Positions 1-9,366 of a stretch of 12,977 bases of DNA are shown here, piece after piece (position 1 is the first letter of the stretch; the number at the start of each line of letters is the position of its first letter). Where the stretch lies: contig USSI01000020.1 of the NCBI GenBank assembly GCA_900557315.1, positions 1 through 12,977 on the forward strand, in the 5' to 3' direction. The DNA is from an uncultured Butyricicoccus sp. Lineage in GTDB: Bacteria > Bacillota > Clostridia > Oscillospirales > Butyricicoccaceae. The translations under genes were made by a program, and so were the position numbers. Below the pieces are notes generated by a model that saw nothing but the letters and a program-made list of their open reading frames with translations, did no database searches and had not been told where the DNA came from.

Positions 1-29
1 TGCCTTGAGTCTCTTTTATCCCATTTTTT

Positions 30-44
30 GTGGCGGAATTGGTA
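30..44 (+). other. 15-base tRNA-Leu-like fragment downstream of gatB
   Basis: The plus strand here reads GTGGCGGAATTGGTA, which from memory equals the conserved acceptor/D-arm start of many bacterial tRNA-Leu genes. The match stops on both sides: there is no acceptor stem before it and no anticodon arm after it, so this is not a functional tRNA. It lies in the short non-coding stretch (1-81) after gatB. That stretch shows no convincing stem-loop terminator for the gat operon. The fragment could be a tRNA relic, an old integration scar or chance. Confidence 0.2.
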
Positions 45-81
45 CATTTTTCGCGTGAGGAAAACAAAAGCCGATAGGAAC

Positions 82-1506
82 TTACAGTTTGGCCAGTTCC
101 TGCGCGATCAGCTTGTTGATGACCTGCGGGTTGCCCTGGCCCTTGGAGGCCTTCATGCACTGGCCCACAAGGAAGCCTGTGACGTTCTTGCCCGCCTTGA
201 AGTCGTTTACCGCCTTCTCATTCTTCGCAATGACCTCCTGCACGATGGCGAGGATCGCGCCCTCGTCGGACACCTGCTTGAGGCCCATGCGCTCGACGAT
301 CGCCTCGACCGTCTCGTCGGTCTCGAACATCGCGGGCAGCACCTTCTTGCCTGCCGCGCCCGAGATCGTGCCGGCTTCGATCAGCTTGACCATATCGACC
401 AGCTTGTCCGCGGTCAGCTTGGTATCCTGCAGTTCCACACCCTTATCGTTCAGGTATTTGGAAATGTCGGACAGGATCCAGTTGGCAGCCGCCTTGGGCT
501 TGACCGACTTTGCCGCCGCGTCAAGCAGTTCCGCCTTGGCAAAGCTGTCAGAGATCAGACGCGCCTCCATCGGGGTCATGCCATACTCATTCAGGTAGCG
601 CTCATAGCGCGAGATCGGCAGTTCGGGAATCTCGCCCTCGATCTTATGCATCCATTCGTCGTCGATCTCGACCGCAATCAGGTCCGGGTCCGGGAAGTAA
701 CGATAATCCTGCGCGTCCTCCTTGGTGCGCATGACCGTGTTCTTAAGCTTGACGTCGTCCCAGCGGCGGGTCTCCTGCTGGATTTCGCCGCCGTTCTCCA
801 GCACCTCGATCTGGCGGGCGACCTCATAATCAATCGCGCGCACCGCGCCCGAAAACGTATTGATGTTCTTCATCTCCACACGGGTACCCAGCTCCTCCGA
901 ACCTTCCGGACGGATGGAGACGTTGACGTCGCAGCGGATCGAACCTTCCTCCATCTTGCAGTCGCAGATATCGAGGTAGGACAGCGTGGTCTTAATCATT
1001 TCAAGGAATTCCTTGGCCTCGGCCGAGGAATGCAGGTCGGGCTTGGTGACCATCTCGATCAGCGGCACGCCGCAGCGGTTAAAGTCTACGACCGTACCGT
1101 CGATCTCGTCGTGCAGCAGCTTGCCCGCGTCCTCCTCAAAGTGAATGCGCTCGAGGCGGCAGGACTTCTTCTCGCCGTCAACGTAGAAGAATACCTCGCC
1201 GTTCTCGCAGATCGGGACATCGAACTGGGAAATCTGGTACGCCTTGGGCAGGTCGGGATAAAAGTAGTTCTTACGGTCCGCCTTGCACAGACGGTTGACC
1301 GTGCAGCCGGTGGCAAGGCCCATCTTGGCCGCATAGTGGACAACCTGCTTGTTGAGCACAGGCAGTGCGCCCGGCATACCGGTGCAGACCGGGCAGGTGT
1401 GGGTATTGATCGGCGCGCCGAACGAAGTCGAGCACGAGCAGTAAATCTTGCTCTTGGTGGACAGCTCCGCATGCACCTCGAGGCCGATGACAGGTTGATA
1501 TTTCAT
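82..1506 (-). CDS. gatB: Asp-tRNA(Asn)/Glu-tRNA(Gln) amidotransferase subunit B
   Basis: This is the tRNA-binding and kinase/transamidase subunit of GatCAB. It phosphorylates the acyl group of mischarged Glu-tRNA(Gln) or Asp-tRNA(Asn), then amidates it with ammonia from GatA. The 474-residue length is normal for the family. Visible signatures are the N-terminal GLEVHAEL block (8-15), a four-cysteine metal site (C23, C25, C38, C41) running into CTGMPGALPVLN, and the DYRYFPDPDL block near the middle. The C-terminal helical/YqeY-like tail ends in QELAKL. The ATG is preceded by GGGAGGAA and lies 15 nt after the gatA stop, so the two are co-transcribed. It is the last gene of the ligA-gatCAB unit and looks intact. 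GatCAB usually implies that GlnRS and/or AsnRS is missing from the genome, which cannot be checked here. Confidence 0.97.
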   Translation of the reverse strand: MKYQPVIGLEVHAELSTKSKIYCSCSTSFGAPINTHTCPVCTGMPGALPVLNKQVVHYAAKMGLATGCTVNRLCKADRKNYFYPDLPKAYQISQFDVPICENGEVFFYVDGEKKSCRLERIHFEEDAGKLLHDEIDGTVVDFNRCGVPLIEMVTKPDLHSSAEAKEFLEMIKTTLSYLDICDCKMEEGSIRCDVNVSIRPEGSEELGTRVEMKNINTFSGAVRAIDYEVARQIEVLENGGEIQQETRRWDDVKLKNTVMRTKEDAQDYRYFPDPDLIAVEIDDEWMHKIEGEIPELPISRYERYLNEYGMTPMEARLISDSFAKAELLDAAAKSVKPKAAANWILSDISKYLNDKGVELQDTKLTADKLVDMVKLIEAGTISGAAGKKVLPAMFETDETVEAIVERMGLKQVSDEGAILAIVQEVIAKNEKAVNDFKAGKNVTGFLVGQCMKASKGQGNPQVINKLIAQELAKL

Positions 1507-1521
1507 TTGTCGATTCCTCCC

Positions 1522-2991
1522 TTACAGTGCCGCGATGATGTTTTTCAGGCCGGAAGCCTGCTCAAAGGCAAGGCCGGCGTTCAGCAGCTTCTGCTCGCCG
1601 AAGCGCGGGCCGATCAGCTGCATGCCGATGGGCATCTTATTCCCGTCAAAGCCGCAGGGCTGCACAAGGCCCGGCAGGCCCGCGATATTGACCGACACCG
1701 TGCAGATATCGCCCGCATACATCTCCAGCGGGTTGGTGGTCTTGGAGCCGATCTCGTACGCCGTGGTCGGCGCAACCGGGGTCAGGATGACGTCGCACTT
1801 GTCAAACGCGTTGGCAAACTCCTCACGGATTTTGCGCTGCGCAGCGCGCGCCTTCTTGTAGTATGCATCGTAGTAGCCCGAGGACAATACATAGGTGCCC
1901 AGCATGATGCGGCGCTGCACCTCCGCGCCAAAGCCCTCGGAGCGGGACTTGGTGTAGAGCGCGATCACGTCATCACCCGCGTTCGGGGTGCGGTAGCCGT
2001 ACTTGACGCCGTCAAAGCGCGCCAGATTGGAGGACGCCTCGGCAGACGACAGGATGTAGTAAACCGGCAGCGCGTACTCAACGAGCGGCAGCGAAATTTC
2101 AAATACTTCCGCGCCGAGGTTTTTGTAAGTTTCAGCAGCTGCGAGCACATTGTTCCGGACTTCGTCCGAAATACCGGCGCCAAAGTACTCCTTCGGCAGG
2201 CCGATCTTCATGCCCTTGATATCCGCGTTCAGGTTTGCGCGCACCGACCCTTCGAACGGGGTCTTGACCGAGGTCGAGTCGTGCAGCGGGTCATGGCCGG
2301 TGATGGCGTCGAGCAGCATCGCCGCATCTTCGACCGAGCGGCCGAACGGGCCGATCTGGTCGAGCGAGGACGCGAACGCGATCAGGCCGTAACGGGATAC
2401 CGCGCCGTAGGTCGGCTTGAGGCCGACCACGCCGCAGAACGACGCGGGCTGGCGGATCGAGCCGCCGGTGTCCGAGCCGAGCGCGAGCGGCACCTCACCC
2501 GCCGCAACGACTGCCGCCGAGCCGCCAGACGAGCCGCCCGGGACACGGTTCAGGCCGTGCGGGTTGTGGGTCGGGTGCACAGCCGAGTTTTCACAGGAAG
2601 AACCCATCGCAAACTCATCCATATTCGCCTTGCCGGTCACGACCATGTCGTGTGCGGCGAGCTTTTCCATGACCGTCGCGTTGTACGGCGGCTTGAAATT
2701 GTACAGCATTTTGGACGCGCAGGTAGTCAGCGTGCCCTTTGTGCAGATGTTGTCCTTGATGGCGACCGGGATGCCTGCGAGCGCGGACAGTTCTTCGCCT
2801 GCGGCGCGCTTTTTGTCCACGGCCTCAGCCTGCTGGAGCGCAGACTCCTCTGCCAGGGTCACATACCCCTGTACCTTGTCCTCGACCGCGCTCGTGCGGG
2901 CGAATACGTCCTTCGCCAGTTCAACCGCGGAGATTTCCTTTTTGGCGAGCAGTTCGGACAGCTCGGCCGCTGTTTTTTCATAAAGTGCCAT
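1522..2991 (-). CDS. gatA: Asp-tRNA(Asn)/Glu-tRNA(Gln) amidotransferase subunit A
   Basis: This is the glutaminase subunit of GatCAB, which hydrolyses glutamine and channels ammonia to GatB. The 489-residue protein carries the amidase-signature core. The catalytic Lys-cisSer-Ser triad is readable as K79 (in AIKDN), S154 (in PGGSSGGSAA) and S178 (in SDTGGSIRQP), spaced as in characterised bacterial GatA proteins. The following CGVVGLKPTYG block is also standard for the family. The ATG at 2991 has a GGGAGGACGG ribosome site and lies 16 nt after the gatC stop. No key residue is missing. The G+C-rich strand opposite gatA and gatB stays open for about 1,000 codons, but that is a codon-bias shadow and not a second gene. 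Confidence 0.98.
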   Translation of the reverse strand: MALYEKTAAELSELLAKKEISAVELAKDVFARTSAVEDKVQGYVTLAEESALQQAEAVDKKRAAGEELSALAGIPVAIKDNICTKGTLTTCASKMLYNFKPPYNATVMEKLAAHDMVVTGKANMDEFAMGSSCENSAVHPTHNPHGLNRVPGGSSGGSAAVVAAGEVPLALGSDTGGSIRQPASFCGVVGLKPTYGAVSRYGLIAFASSLDQIGPFGRSVEDAAMLLDAITGHDPLHDSTSVKTPFEGSVRANLNADIKGMKIGLPKEYFGAGISDEVRNNVLAAAETYKNLGAEVFEISLPLVEYALPVYYILSSAEASSNLARFDGVKYGYRTPNAGDDVIALYTKSRSEGFGAEVQRRIMLGTYVLSSGYYDAYYKKARAAQRKIREEFANAFDKCDVILTPVAPTTAYEIGSKTTNPLEMYAGDICTVSVNIAGLPGLVQPCGFDGNKMPIGMQLIGPRFGEQKLLNAGLAFEQASGLKNIIAAL

Positions 2992-3007
2992 AGTTCCGTC
3001 CTCCCTT

Positions 3008-3295
3008 TTACTCGACCACGCGCGGTACGGCTACGCCGCCCGCCTGAAAGTCCGGCGCGTTGGGCTCAATGAGCTCGTCCGGCGTGTATTCCTGAATGAC
3101 CACGTCCTCGTGGAACGCATTCTTGCGCTCGGTGTTGATGACGTCGGTGATGTCGCCAAGGTCAAGCTCTGCGAGCTTGTCCACCATGCCGACAATGCCC
3201 TGCATGTCGTCCGCCAGACGGTCGAAAATGCCGCCCGTCGAATCCAGACGCGCAAGGGACGCGATGTGCTCAATTTCTTTTCGCGAAATTGCCAT
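3008..3295 (-). CDS. gatC: Asp-tRNA(Asn)/Glu-tRNA(Gln) amidotransferase subunit C
   Basis: This is the small subunit that wraps around the GatA-GatB interface and stabilises the complex. The 95 residues match the usual GatC length. The N-terminal EIEHIASLARL helix, the HEDVV segment in the middle and the C-terminal NAPDFQAGGVAVPRVVE tail are the family signature. Its ATG starts one base after the ligA TGA, and its AGGAGG ribosome site lies inside the last ligA codons. Translation of gatC is therefore probably coupled to ligA. The gatA gene follows after 16 nt. Confidence 0.95.
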   Translation of the reverse strand: MAISRKEIEHIASLARLDSTGGIFDRLADDMQGIVGMVDKLAELDLGDITDVINTERKNAFHEDVVIQEYTPDELIEPNAPDFQAGGVAVPRVVE

Positions 3296-3296
3296 G

Positions 3297-5351
<2,055 letters not shown>

Positions 5352-6071
5352 TTATTTTCCGTTTTCCGATGAATTATCATATGGCTGCACGGCGCCGCTG
5401 CTGTAATCGCTGATCTGCCCCAGCAGCCCCGAGCCCAAATCGTCAATATAGGTATACCGTTCAGGCACTGTGCCGACAATCACCGTATCGGTCACCGGGT
5501 AGCTGCTGACGATTTCGCGGTCCTCCCCGCCAAACGGCGTCAGGATGCGGAAGCCCGCATGGATTTCGATAATGATGTTATGCCGTGTCTGATTGATGCC
5601 CGCCGCAGAAAACGCGCTGACGAACTCCGCCTCCATCTGGGTCAGTCCCGCCATGCCAATGTCTACGACCGGGCCCATGCCGCTGAAAAAGCTGGGGGCA
5701 AATACCGAGCCGAGCGGCACCTCAATCGTGGTCTGCTCCAGGTCCTCCAGGCGGTCGAACAGGCCGTTGACCAGTCTGGCCTTGATCTGCCCGATCGCGA
5801 TCACATCTGTCCGCAGTGCAGTCACATGGTTTTCTCCATCACGCTCGAGGATCACCATATTTTCGTAGGTTTCCGGGTCGGAGAATACCTCGTCCTGCAT
5901 CAGGTTGTTGATTTCCTGGATCGCGCTGTCCTCGCACACGTTCGCGGCATACTCCATAAACACGCGATGCATCTGGCGGGATACCGCAAACCCTGACACA
6001 CTGAGCAGGCCAAGCAGCAAAAGGAGCAGGACGCGCCTTCCCTTTTTTCGATATCTCCTGCGCCGCCGCAT
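5352..6071 (-). CDS. yunB: YunB-family sporulation protein
   Basis: The 239-residue protein resembles the sporulation protein YunB, which in Bacillus is made in the mother cell under SigmaE; its molecular role is poorly defined. I start it at the ATG at 6071 because AGGGGGCGG precedes it. The longer frame to 6125 would begin inside the terminator of the upstream gene. A very basic N-terminus (MRRRRRYRKKGRR) precedes one hydrophobic segment (about 14-30), giving an N-in membrane-anchored protein. The domain outside includes an IGQIKARLVNGLFDRLEDL region, the PLGSVFAPSFFSGMGP stretch (about 119-134) typical of the family, and a conserved C-terminal ERYTYID segment. It sits alone between a terminator upstream and a likely promoter downstream. 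I could not find a convincing SigmaE promoter in the 40 bp before it. Confidence 0.85.
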   Translation of the reverse strand: MRRRRRYRKKGRRVLLLLLLGLLSVSGFAVSRQMHRVFMEYAANVCEDSAIQEINNLMQDEVFSDPETYENMVILERDGENHVTALRTDVIAIGQIKARLVNGLFDRLEDLEQTTIEVPLGSVFAPSFFSGMGPVVDIGMAGLTQMEAEFVSAFSAAGINQTRHNIIIEIHAGFRILTPFGGEDREIVSSYPVTDTVIVGTVPERYTYIDDLGSGLLGQISDYSSGAVQPYDNSSENGK

Positions 6072-6111
6072 CCGTCCGCCCCCTTTTGGGCAAGTATACG
6101 CGGCGAAGGAA

Positions 6112-6143
6112 TAAAAAAGAAGCACCCTTTCGGATGCTTCTTT
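6112..6143 (-). terminator. Rho-independent terminator after ispH-rpsA
   Basis: On the minus strand an 11-bp stem (AAGAAGCATCC with GGGTGCTTCTT, containing one T-G wobble pair) encloses a GAAA tetraloop and runs into a T6 tract. It begins about 28 nt after the fusion gene's stop codon. It should end the regulator-to-S1 transcription unit and separate it from yunB. Confidence 0.93.
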
Positions 6144-6171
6144 GCATTTTGCAGAAACAGGCAGGTAAGGA

Positions 6172-8106
6172 TTATTCCTCGTCGTAATCGTCGTCCGCTA
6201 CGAGCAGCGCACGGATGGACAGGGAAACCTTCTTCTTCTCATCGTTGATGTCGATGATCTTGGCCTCAACCTGCTGGCCAACCTCGAGGACATCCTCGGG
6301 CTTGGCAATGCGGTGATCCGCAATCTGGGAGATATGGATCAGGCCGTCCACGCCCGGAACGATTTCAGCAAACGCGCCGAAGGGCATGAACTTGAGGATC
6401 TTAACCTCAGCAACATCGCCCACGCCGTACTTGGACTTGAATACGTTCCACGGGTTGTCCTCCTCGCGCTTGTAGCCGAGGGAAATCTTTCTGTTTTCCT
6501 TGTCAAGGCCGATGACAAACACCTTGACCTTGTCGCCAACATTGACAACCTCGGACGGGTGCTTGATGCGGCCCCAGGACAGCTCGGAGATATGGACCAT
6601 GCCGTCCACGCCGCCGATGTCAACAAACGCGCCGTAGGAAGTCAGGGACTTGACCGTGCCTTCGTACTCGTTGCCAACCTCGATGGTGCTCCAGATCTGC
6701 TCAGCGGCAGCCTTGCGGGCCTCCTGCTGGATCTGGCGGATCGAGCCGACCACGCGCTTGCGCTGGCGGTTGATCTCGGTGATATAGAAGGACTGCTTGG
6801 TCTTAACCAGCTGGCTCATCGGCTGATCCTTCGGGACGCCGGTCTGGCTGGCCGGGATGAACACGCGCACGCCAAACGCGGTCGCGACAACGCCGCCGCG
6901 GTTCTCCTCGACGATCGTGCCTTCCACAACGGTATGCTCCTCGTAAGCCTTCTCGACGGTCTCCCAGCCCTTGAGCTGGTCAACGCGCTTCTTGGACAGG
7001 GTAACCGTGCCTTCGCCGTCGTTGACACGCACAACAACAGCCTCGATCTCATCGCCCGGATGCACGTTCGCCGCTACATCATAGTTCGGGTCGTCCGAAA
7101 GCTCGCCGAGCGGGATATACGCAGTGTGCTTGACGCCAAGGTCAACCTGTACGTCGGTCGTGGACACTGCGACAACGGTGCCGGTGACTTTCTCTCCTGT
7201 ATTTAAAGTTTTGAAGGACTCTTCGAGCATCGCCGCAAAGTCCTCACCATTTTCAATCTTGGTTTCTTCGCTCATCATGTTACTGACCTCCTTAATTATC
7301 CATGCCGGTGTCGAAGCCCCTGCTGTGATCCCGACGCGCCCATCCCGGCAGAGCTCCTGCGTAGTAAGCTCTGTGGCGTCCTCGATATAAAGCACATTGC
7401 TGCACAGCGACCGGCTGATTTCATACAGCCGCTTGGTGTTGGAACTTTTTTTGTCCCCAATAACGATCATTTGATCCGACGCACCGGCAAGCAGACGAGC
7501 CTCCGACTGACGCTCATCCGTCGCTTTACATATTGTATCAAAAATTTTGAGGTTTGTACACCTTTTTTTTAGGATAGACACAGAAATATTCCAGATCGCC
7601 CGGTTTACCGTGGTCTGGGCAACAAGGGAGACTGGCCGCGCGGCGTTCTCCGGCCGGCCGGCGAAGGCCCGCGCCTGCTCCTCTCCGTCGAGCACTACCG
7701 ACTCGCCGCACCAGCCCTGGATGCCCACAACCTCGGGGTGGCCGGCGCTGCCGAGTATCACAACCAGGCGCCCCGCGCGGCTTTCCTCGTCCGCAATCCG
7801 GTGGATTTTCTGCACAAAGGGGCAGGTTGCATCGTAAACCTCACAGTTTTTTTCCGCCAGCGTCCGGTAAACCGCGCGCGGTACGCCGTGCGCGCGGATG
7901 AGCACCCGCGCCCCGTCCGGTATCTCCTCCAGCGTCTGGGCGGTGCGCACGCCGCATTTTTCCAGCCGCCGGATTTCATGCATGTTGTGAATGATCTCCC
8001 CGTACGCGTAGATCGTACCGTTTTCACCCGCCTGCCGCTCGGCCAGCTCGACCGCACGGCGCACGCCGAAGCAGAAGCCGGCGGTTTTTGCTACCGTAAC
8101 GCTCAT
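6172..8106 (-). CDS. ispH: IspH (HMBPP reductase)-ribosomal protein S1 fusion
   Basis: This 644-residue protein has two parts. Residues 1 to about 275 are IspH, the last enzyme of the MEP isoprenoid pathway, converting HMBPP to IPP and DMAPP. The three [4Fe-4S] cysteines (C12 in GFCFG, C95 in DATCPFV, C193 in DTICKAT) are present. So are H40, H73 (RAHGVP), H123-P-E125, QTTVN (164-168) and SSNTKR. Residues from about 300 to 631 hold four S1 RNA-binding repeats (about 303-372, 389-457, 477-545, 562-631), as in Gram-positive S1 proteins, with an acidic tail DDDYDEE. Such fusions are known in Clostridia. The ATG overlaps the plsC stop (ATGA) and has an AAGGAG site inside plsC. A strong ribosome site at the domain junction may allow S1 to be made alone. 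A terminator follows. Confidence 0.96.
   Translation of the reverse strand: MSVTVAKTAGFCFGVRRAVELAERQAGENGTIYAYGEIIHNMHEIRRLEKCGVRTAQTLEEIPDGARVLIRAHGVPRAVYRTLAEKNCEVYDATCPFVQKIHRIADEESRAGRLVVILGSAGHPEVVGIQGWCGESVVLDGEEQARAFAGRPENAARPVSLVAQTTVNRAIWNISVSILKKRCTNLKIFDTICKATDERQSEARLLAGASDQMIVIGDKKSSNTKRLYEISRSLCSNVLYIEDATELTTQELCRDGRVGITAGASTPAWIIKEVSNMMSEETKIENGEDFAAMLEESFKTLNTGEKVTGTVVAVSTTDVQVDLGVKHTAYIPLGELSDDPNYDVAANVHPGDEIEAVVVRVNDGEGTVTLSKKRVDQLKGWETVEKAYEEHTVVEGTIVEENRGGVVATAFGVRVFIPASQTGVPKDQPMSQLVKTKQSFYITEINRQRKRVVGSIRQIQQEARKAAAEQIWSTIEVGNEYEGTVKSLTSYGAFVDIGGVDGMVHISELSWGRIKHPSEVVNVGDKVKVFVIGLDKENRKISLGYKREEDNPWNVFKSKYGVGDVAEVKILKFMPFGAFAEIVPGVDGLIHISQIADHRIAKPEDVLEVGQQVEAKIIDINDEKKKVSLSIRALLVADDDYDEE
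7276..7293 (-). promoter_or_regulatory. Internal Shine-Dalgarno and ATG for stand-alone S1
   Basis: Inside the fusion gene the minus strand has AAGGAGG (7287-7293), then 8 nt, then an in-frame ATG (7276-7278), with a second ATG directly after it. Initiation here would give a protein of about 368 residues starting MMSEETKIENGEDF with all four S1 repeats and no IspH. That matches an ordinary Gram-positive S1 protein in size. The site is encoded by the IIKEV codons that close the IspH domain, so it may exist partly for coding reasons. Its strength and spacing are as good as any genuine start in this window. Confidence 0.6.
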
Positions 8107-8687
8107 ACCTGCTCCTTCAGCTCGTAGATATGGGCCAGGATATCATCCGCAATCACGCCATAATCCTTTTCTTTCGGATCAGGGGAAAAGGGCTTGCCAA
8201 TCACAACCGTCGCTTTGCAGCGGAAACGCTTGTTTTCCGTGATGTACATAGGCAGGATCGGCGCGCGGGTCTTGACTGCCAGCATCGCAGCCCCCTTTTT
8301 GGTTTCGCCCTCTGCCGCGCCGCGCGTACCCTGCGGGAAAATAATCAGCTTCTGTCCCTCGCGCACACAGCCCAGCGCAGTCTTGATTGCCGTGATATCC
8401 GCACCCTCGCGGTCGATCGGGAACGCGCCGAGCGCGGCGATCAGCCAGGAAAACACTTTATTTTTGAAAAGTTCCTTTTTCGCCATCAGGCGCAGCGGCA
8501 TACGGTGTCCCAGTGCGACCGCCGCAAACGGCGGGTCGGACAGCTGCACATGGTTCGGGCAGACGACGCAGCCGCCCGCCGGGATATTCTCCCGCCCGAT
8601 CACTTTGTATCCGAAGTAAATGTGGAAGGCCAGCGCCACAAACGGCACCGCGATCCACTGGAACCAGCGATGGAATTTTACTTTCAT
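8103..8687 (-). CDS. plsC: PlsC-type 1-acylglycerol-3-phosphate acyltransferase
   Basis: Members of this family transfer an acyl chain to lysophosphatidic acid to make phosphatidic acid at the membrane. I start it at the ATG at 8687 (MKVKFHRW, 194 residues), four bases after the cmk stop. The longer open frame to 8732 would run into cmk. An N-terminal hydrophobic segment (about 9-27) is a likely membrane anchor. Motif I NHVQLSD supplies the catalytic H46 and D51 (HX4D), and motif II is GAFPIDRE (87-94). Motif III reads FPQGTR (117-122), with Gln where most characterised enzymes have Glu. Motif IV is a short hydrophobic-proline stretch (APILPMYI, 142-149). Its stop overlaps the ispH start. Exact acyl specificity cannot be told from sequence. 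Confidence 0.9.
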   Translation of the reverse strand: MKVKFHRWFQWIAVPFVALAFHIYFGYKVIGRENIPAGGCVVCPNHVQLSDPPFAAVALGHRMPLRLMAKKELFKNKVFSWLIAALGAFPIDREGADITAIKTALGCVREGQKLIIFPQGTRGAAEGETKKGAAMLAVKTRAPILPMYITENKRFRCKATVVIGKPFSPDPKEKDYGVIADDILAHIYELKEQV

Positions 8688-8691
8688 TTGT

Positions 8692-9366
8692 TTAGTCCTC
8701 TGTCTTTTTCCGAATGATTTGCAGCACGGCATCTATGCTCTCTTCCAGCGTCATATCGCTCGTATCAAGCAGCACGGCGTCCTCTGCCTGACGCAAAGGC
8801 GCGACCGCGCGCGTCATATCCTGCCGGTCACGCTCTACAATGTCATGCAGCACGCTCTCGCGCGTCACCTGCTGCCCCTTTTCGCACAGCTCAAGGAAAC
8901 GGCGCTCCGCACGGGTCTCCGCCGAAGCGGTCAGGAATATTTTTACCGGCGCATCCGGCAGGATGACCGTACCGATGTCGCGGCCGTCCATCAGGATGTT
9001 GCCTTTTTTCGCCATGTCGCGCTGGGTATTGAGCAGGAACTGCCGCACCTCCGGCACCGCCGACACCTTGGAGGCATAGTACGCGATTTCCGGTGTACGG
9101 ATTGCGTCCGATACATCCTCCCCGCCTAACAGCACATGCTGCGCGCCGTCCTGATAGGCCAGCTGGATTGCAATATCCGGCAGCACGGAGACAATACCCG
9201 CCGCATCCTCCCCGGAAATCCCTTTGCGGCATACTGCAAGGCCAATGGCGCGGTACATCGCGCCCGTGTCCACATAGACATAGCCCAGGCGCGCCGCAGC
9301 CGCGCGCGCAACCGTGGATTTGCCCGCACCGGACGGTCCGTCTATGGCAACTGAAATATATCCCAT
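8692..9366 (-). CDS. cmk: Cytidylate kinase
   Basis: Cmk phosphorylates CMP and dCMP with ATP, feeding nucleic acid and phospholipid (CDP-diacylglycerol) synthesis. I start it at the ATG at 9366 (MGYISVAIDGPSG, 224 residues). AGGAGG lies 7 nt upstream, and the ATG shares its A with the preceding TAA (TAATG). The open frame extends upstream to 9420, but that part lies inside the oxidoreductase gene. The P-loop GPSGAGKST (10-18), the DTGAMYR substrate loop (33-39), DGRDIGT (127-133) and the lid region with RDRQDMTRAVAPLRQAEDAVLLDTS (about 179-203) are all present. The cmk-plsC-ispH-rpsA order is a familiar Firmicutes neighbourhood. Confidence 0.96.
   Translation of the reverse strand: MGYISVAIDGPSGAGKSTVARAAAARLGYVYVDTGAMYRAIGLAVCRKGISGEDAAGIVSVLPDIAIQLAYQDGAQHVLLGGEDVSDAIRTPEIAYYASKVSAVPEVRQFLLNTQRDMAKKGNILMDGRDIGTVILPDAPVKIFLTASAETRAERRFLELCEKGQQVTRESVLHDIVERDRQDMTRAVAPLRQAEDAVLLDTSDMTLEESIDAVLQIIRKKTED

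Noticed and set aside
1..81. A terminator for the gatCAB operon
   Set aside because: The minus strand has T-rich and A-rich runs but no stem of useful length, so no terminator is called. It may lie beyond the left edge.
28..3072. A 1,014-codon open frame on the plus strand opposite gatB and gatA
   Set aside because: It is antisense to two unmistakable genes, is rich in Arg, Leu, Asp and His as expected from reverse-complemented G+C-rich codons, matches no family I recognise, and has no ribosome site. It stays open because of codon bias.
6072..6112. A SigmaE-type promoter before yunB (CGTATACT as -10)
   Set aside because: The -10 matches only loosely, and no acceptable -35 lies at the right distance, because that position is occupied by the terminator T-tract. 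It is not strong enough to annotate.
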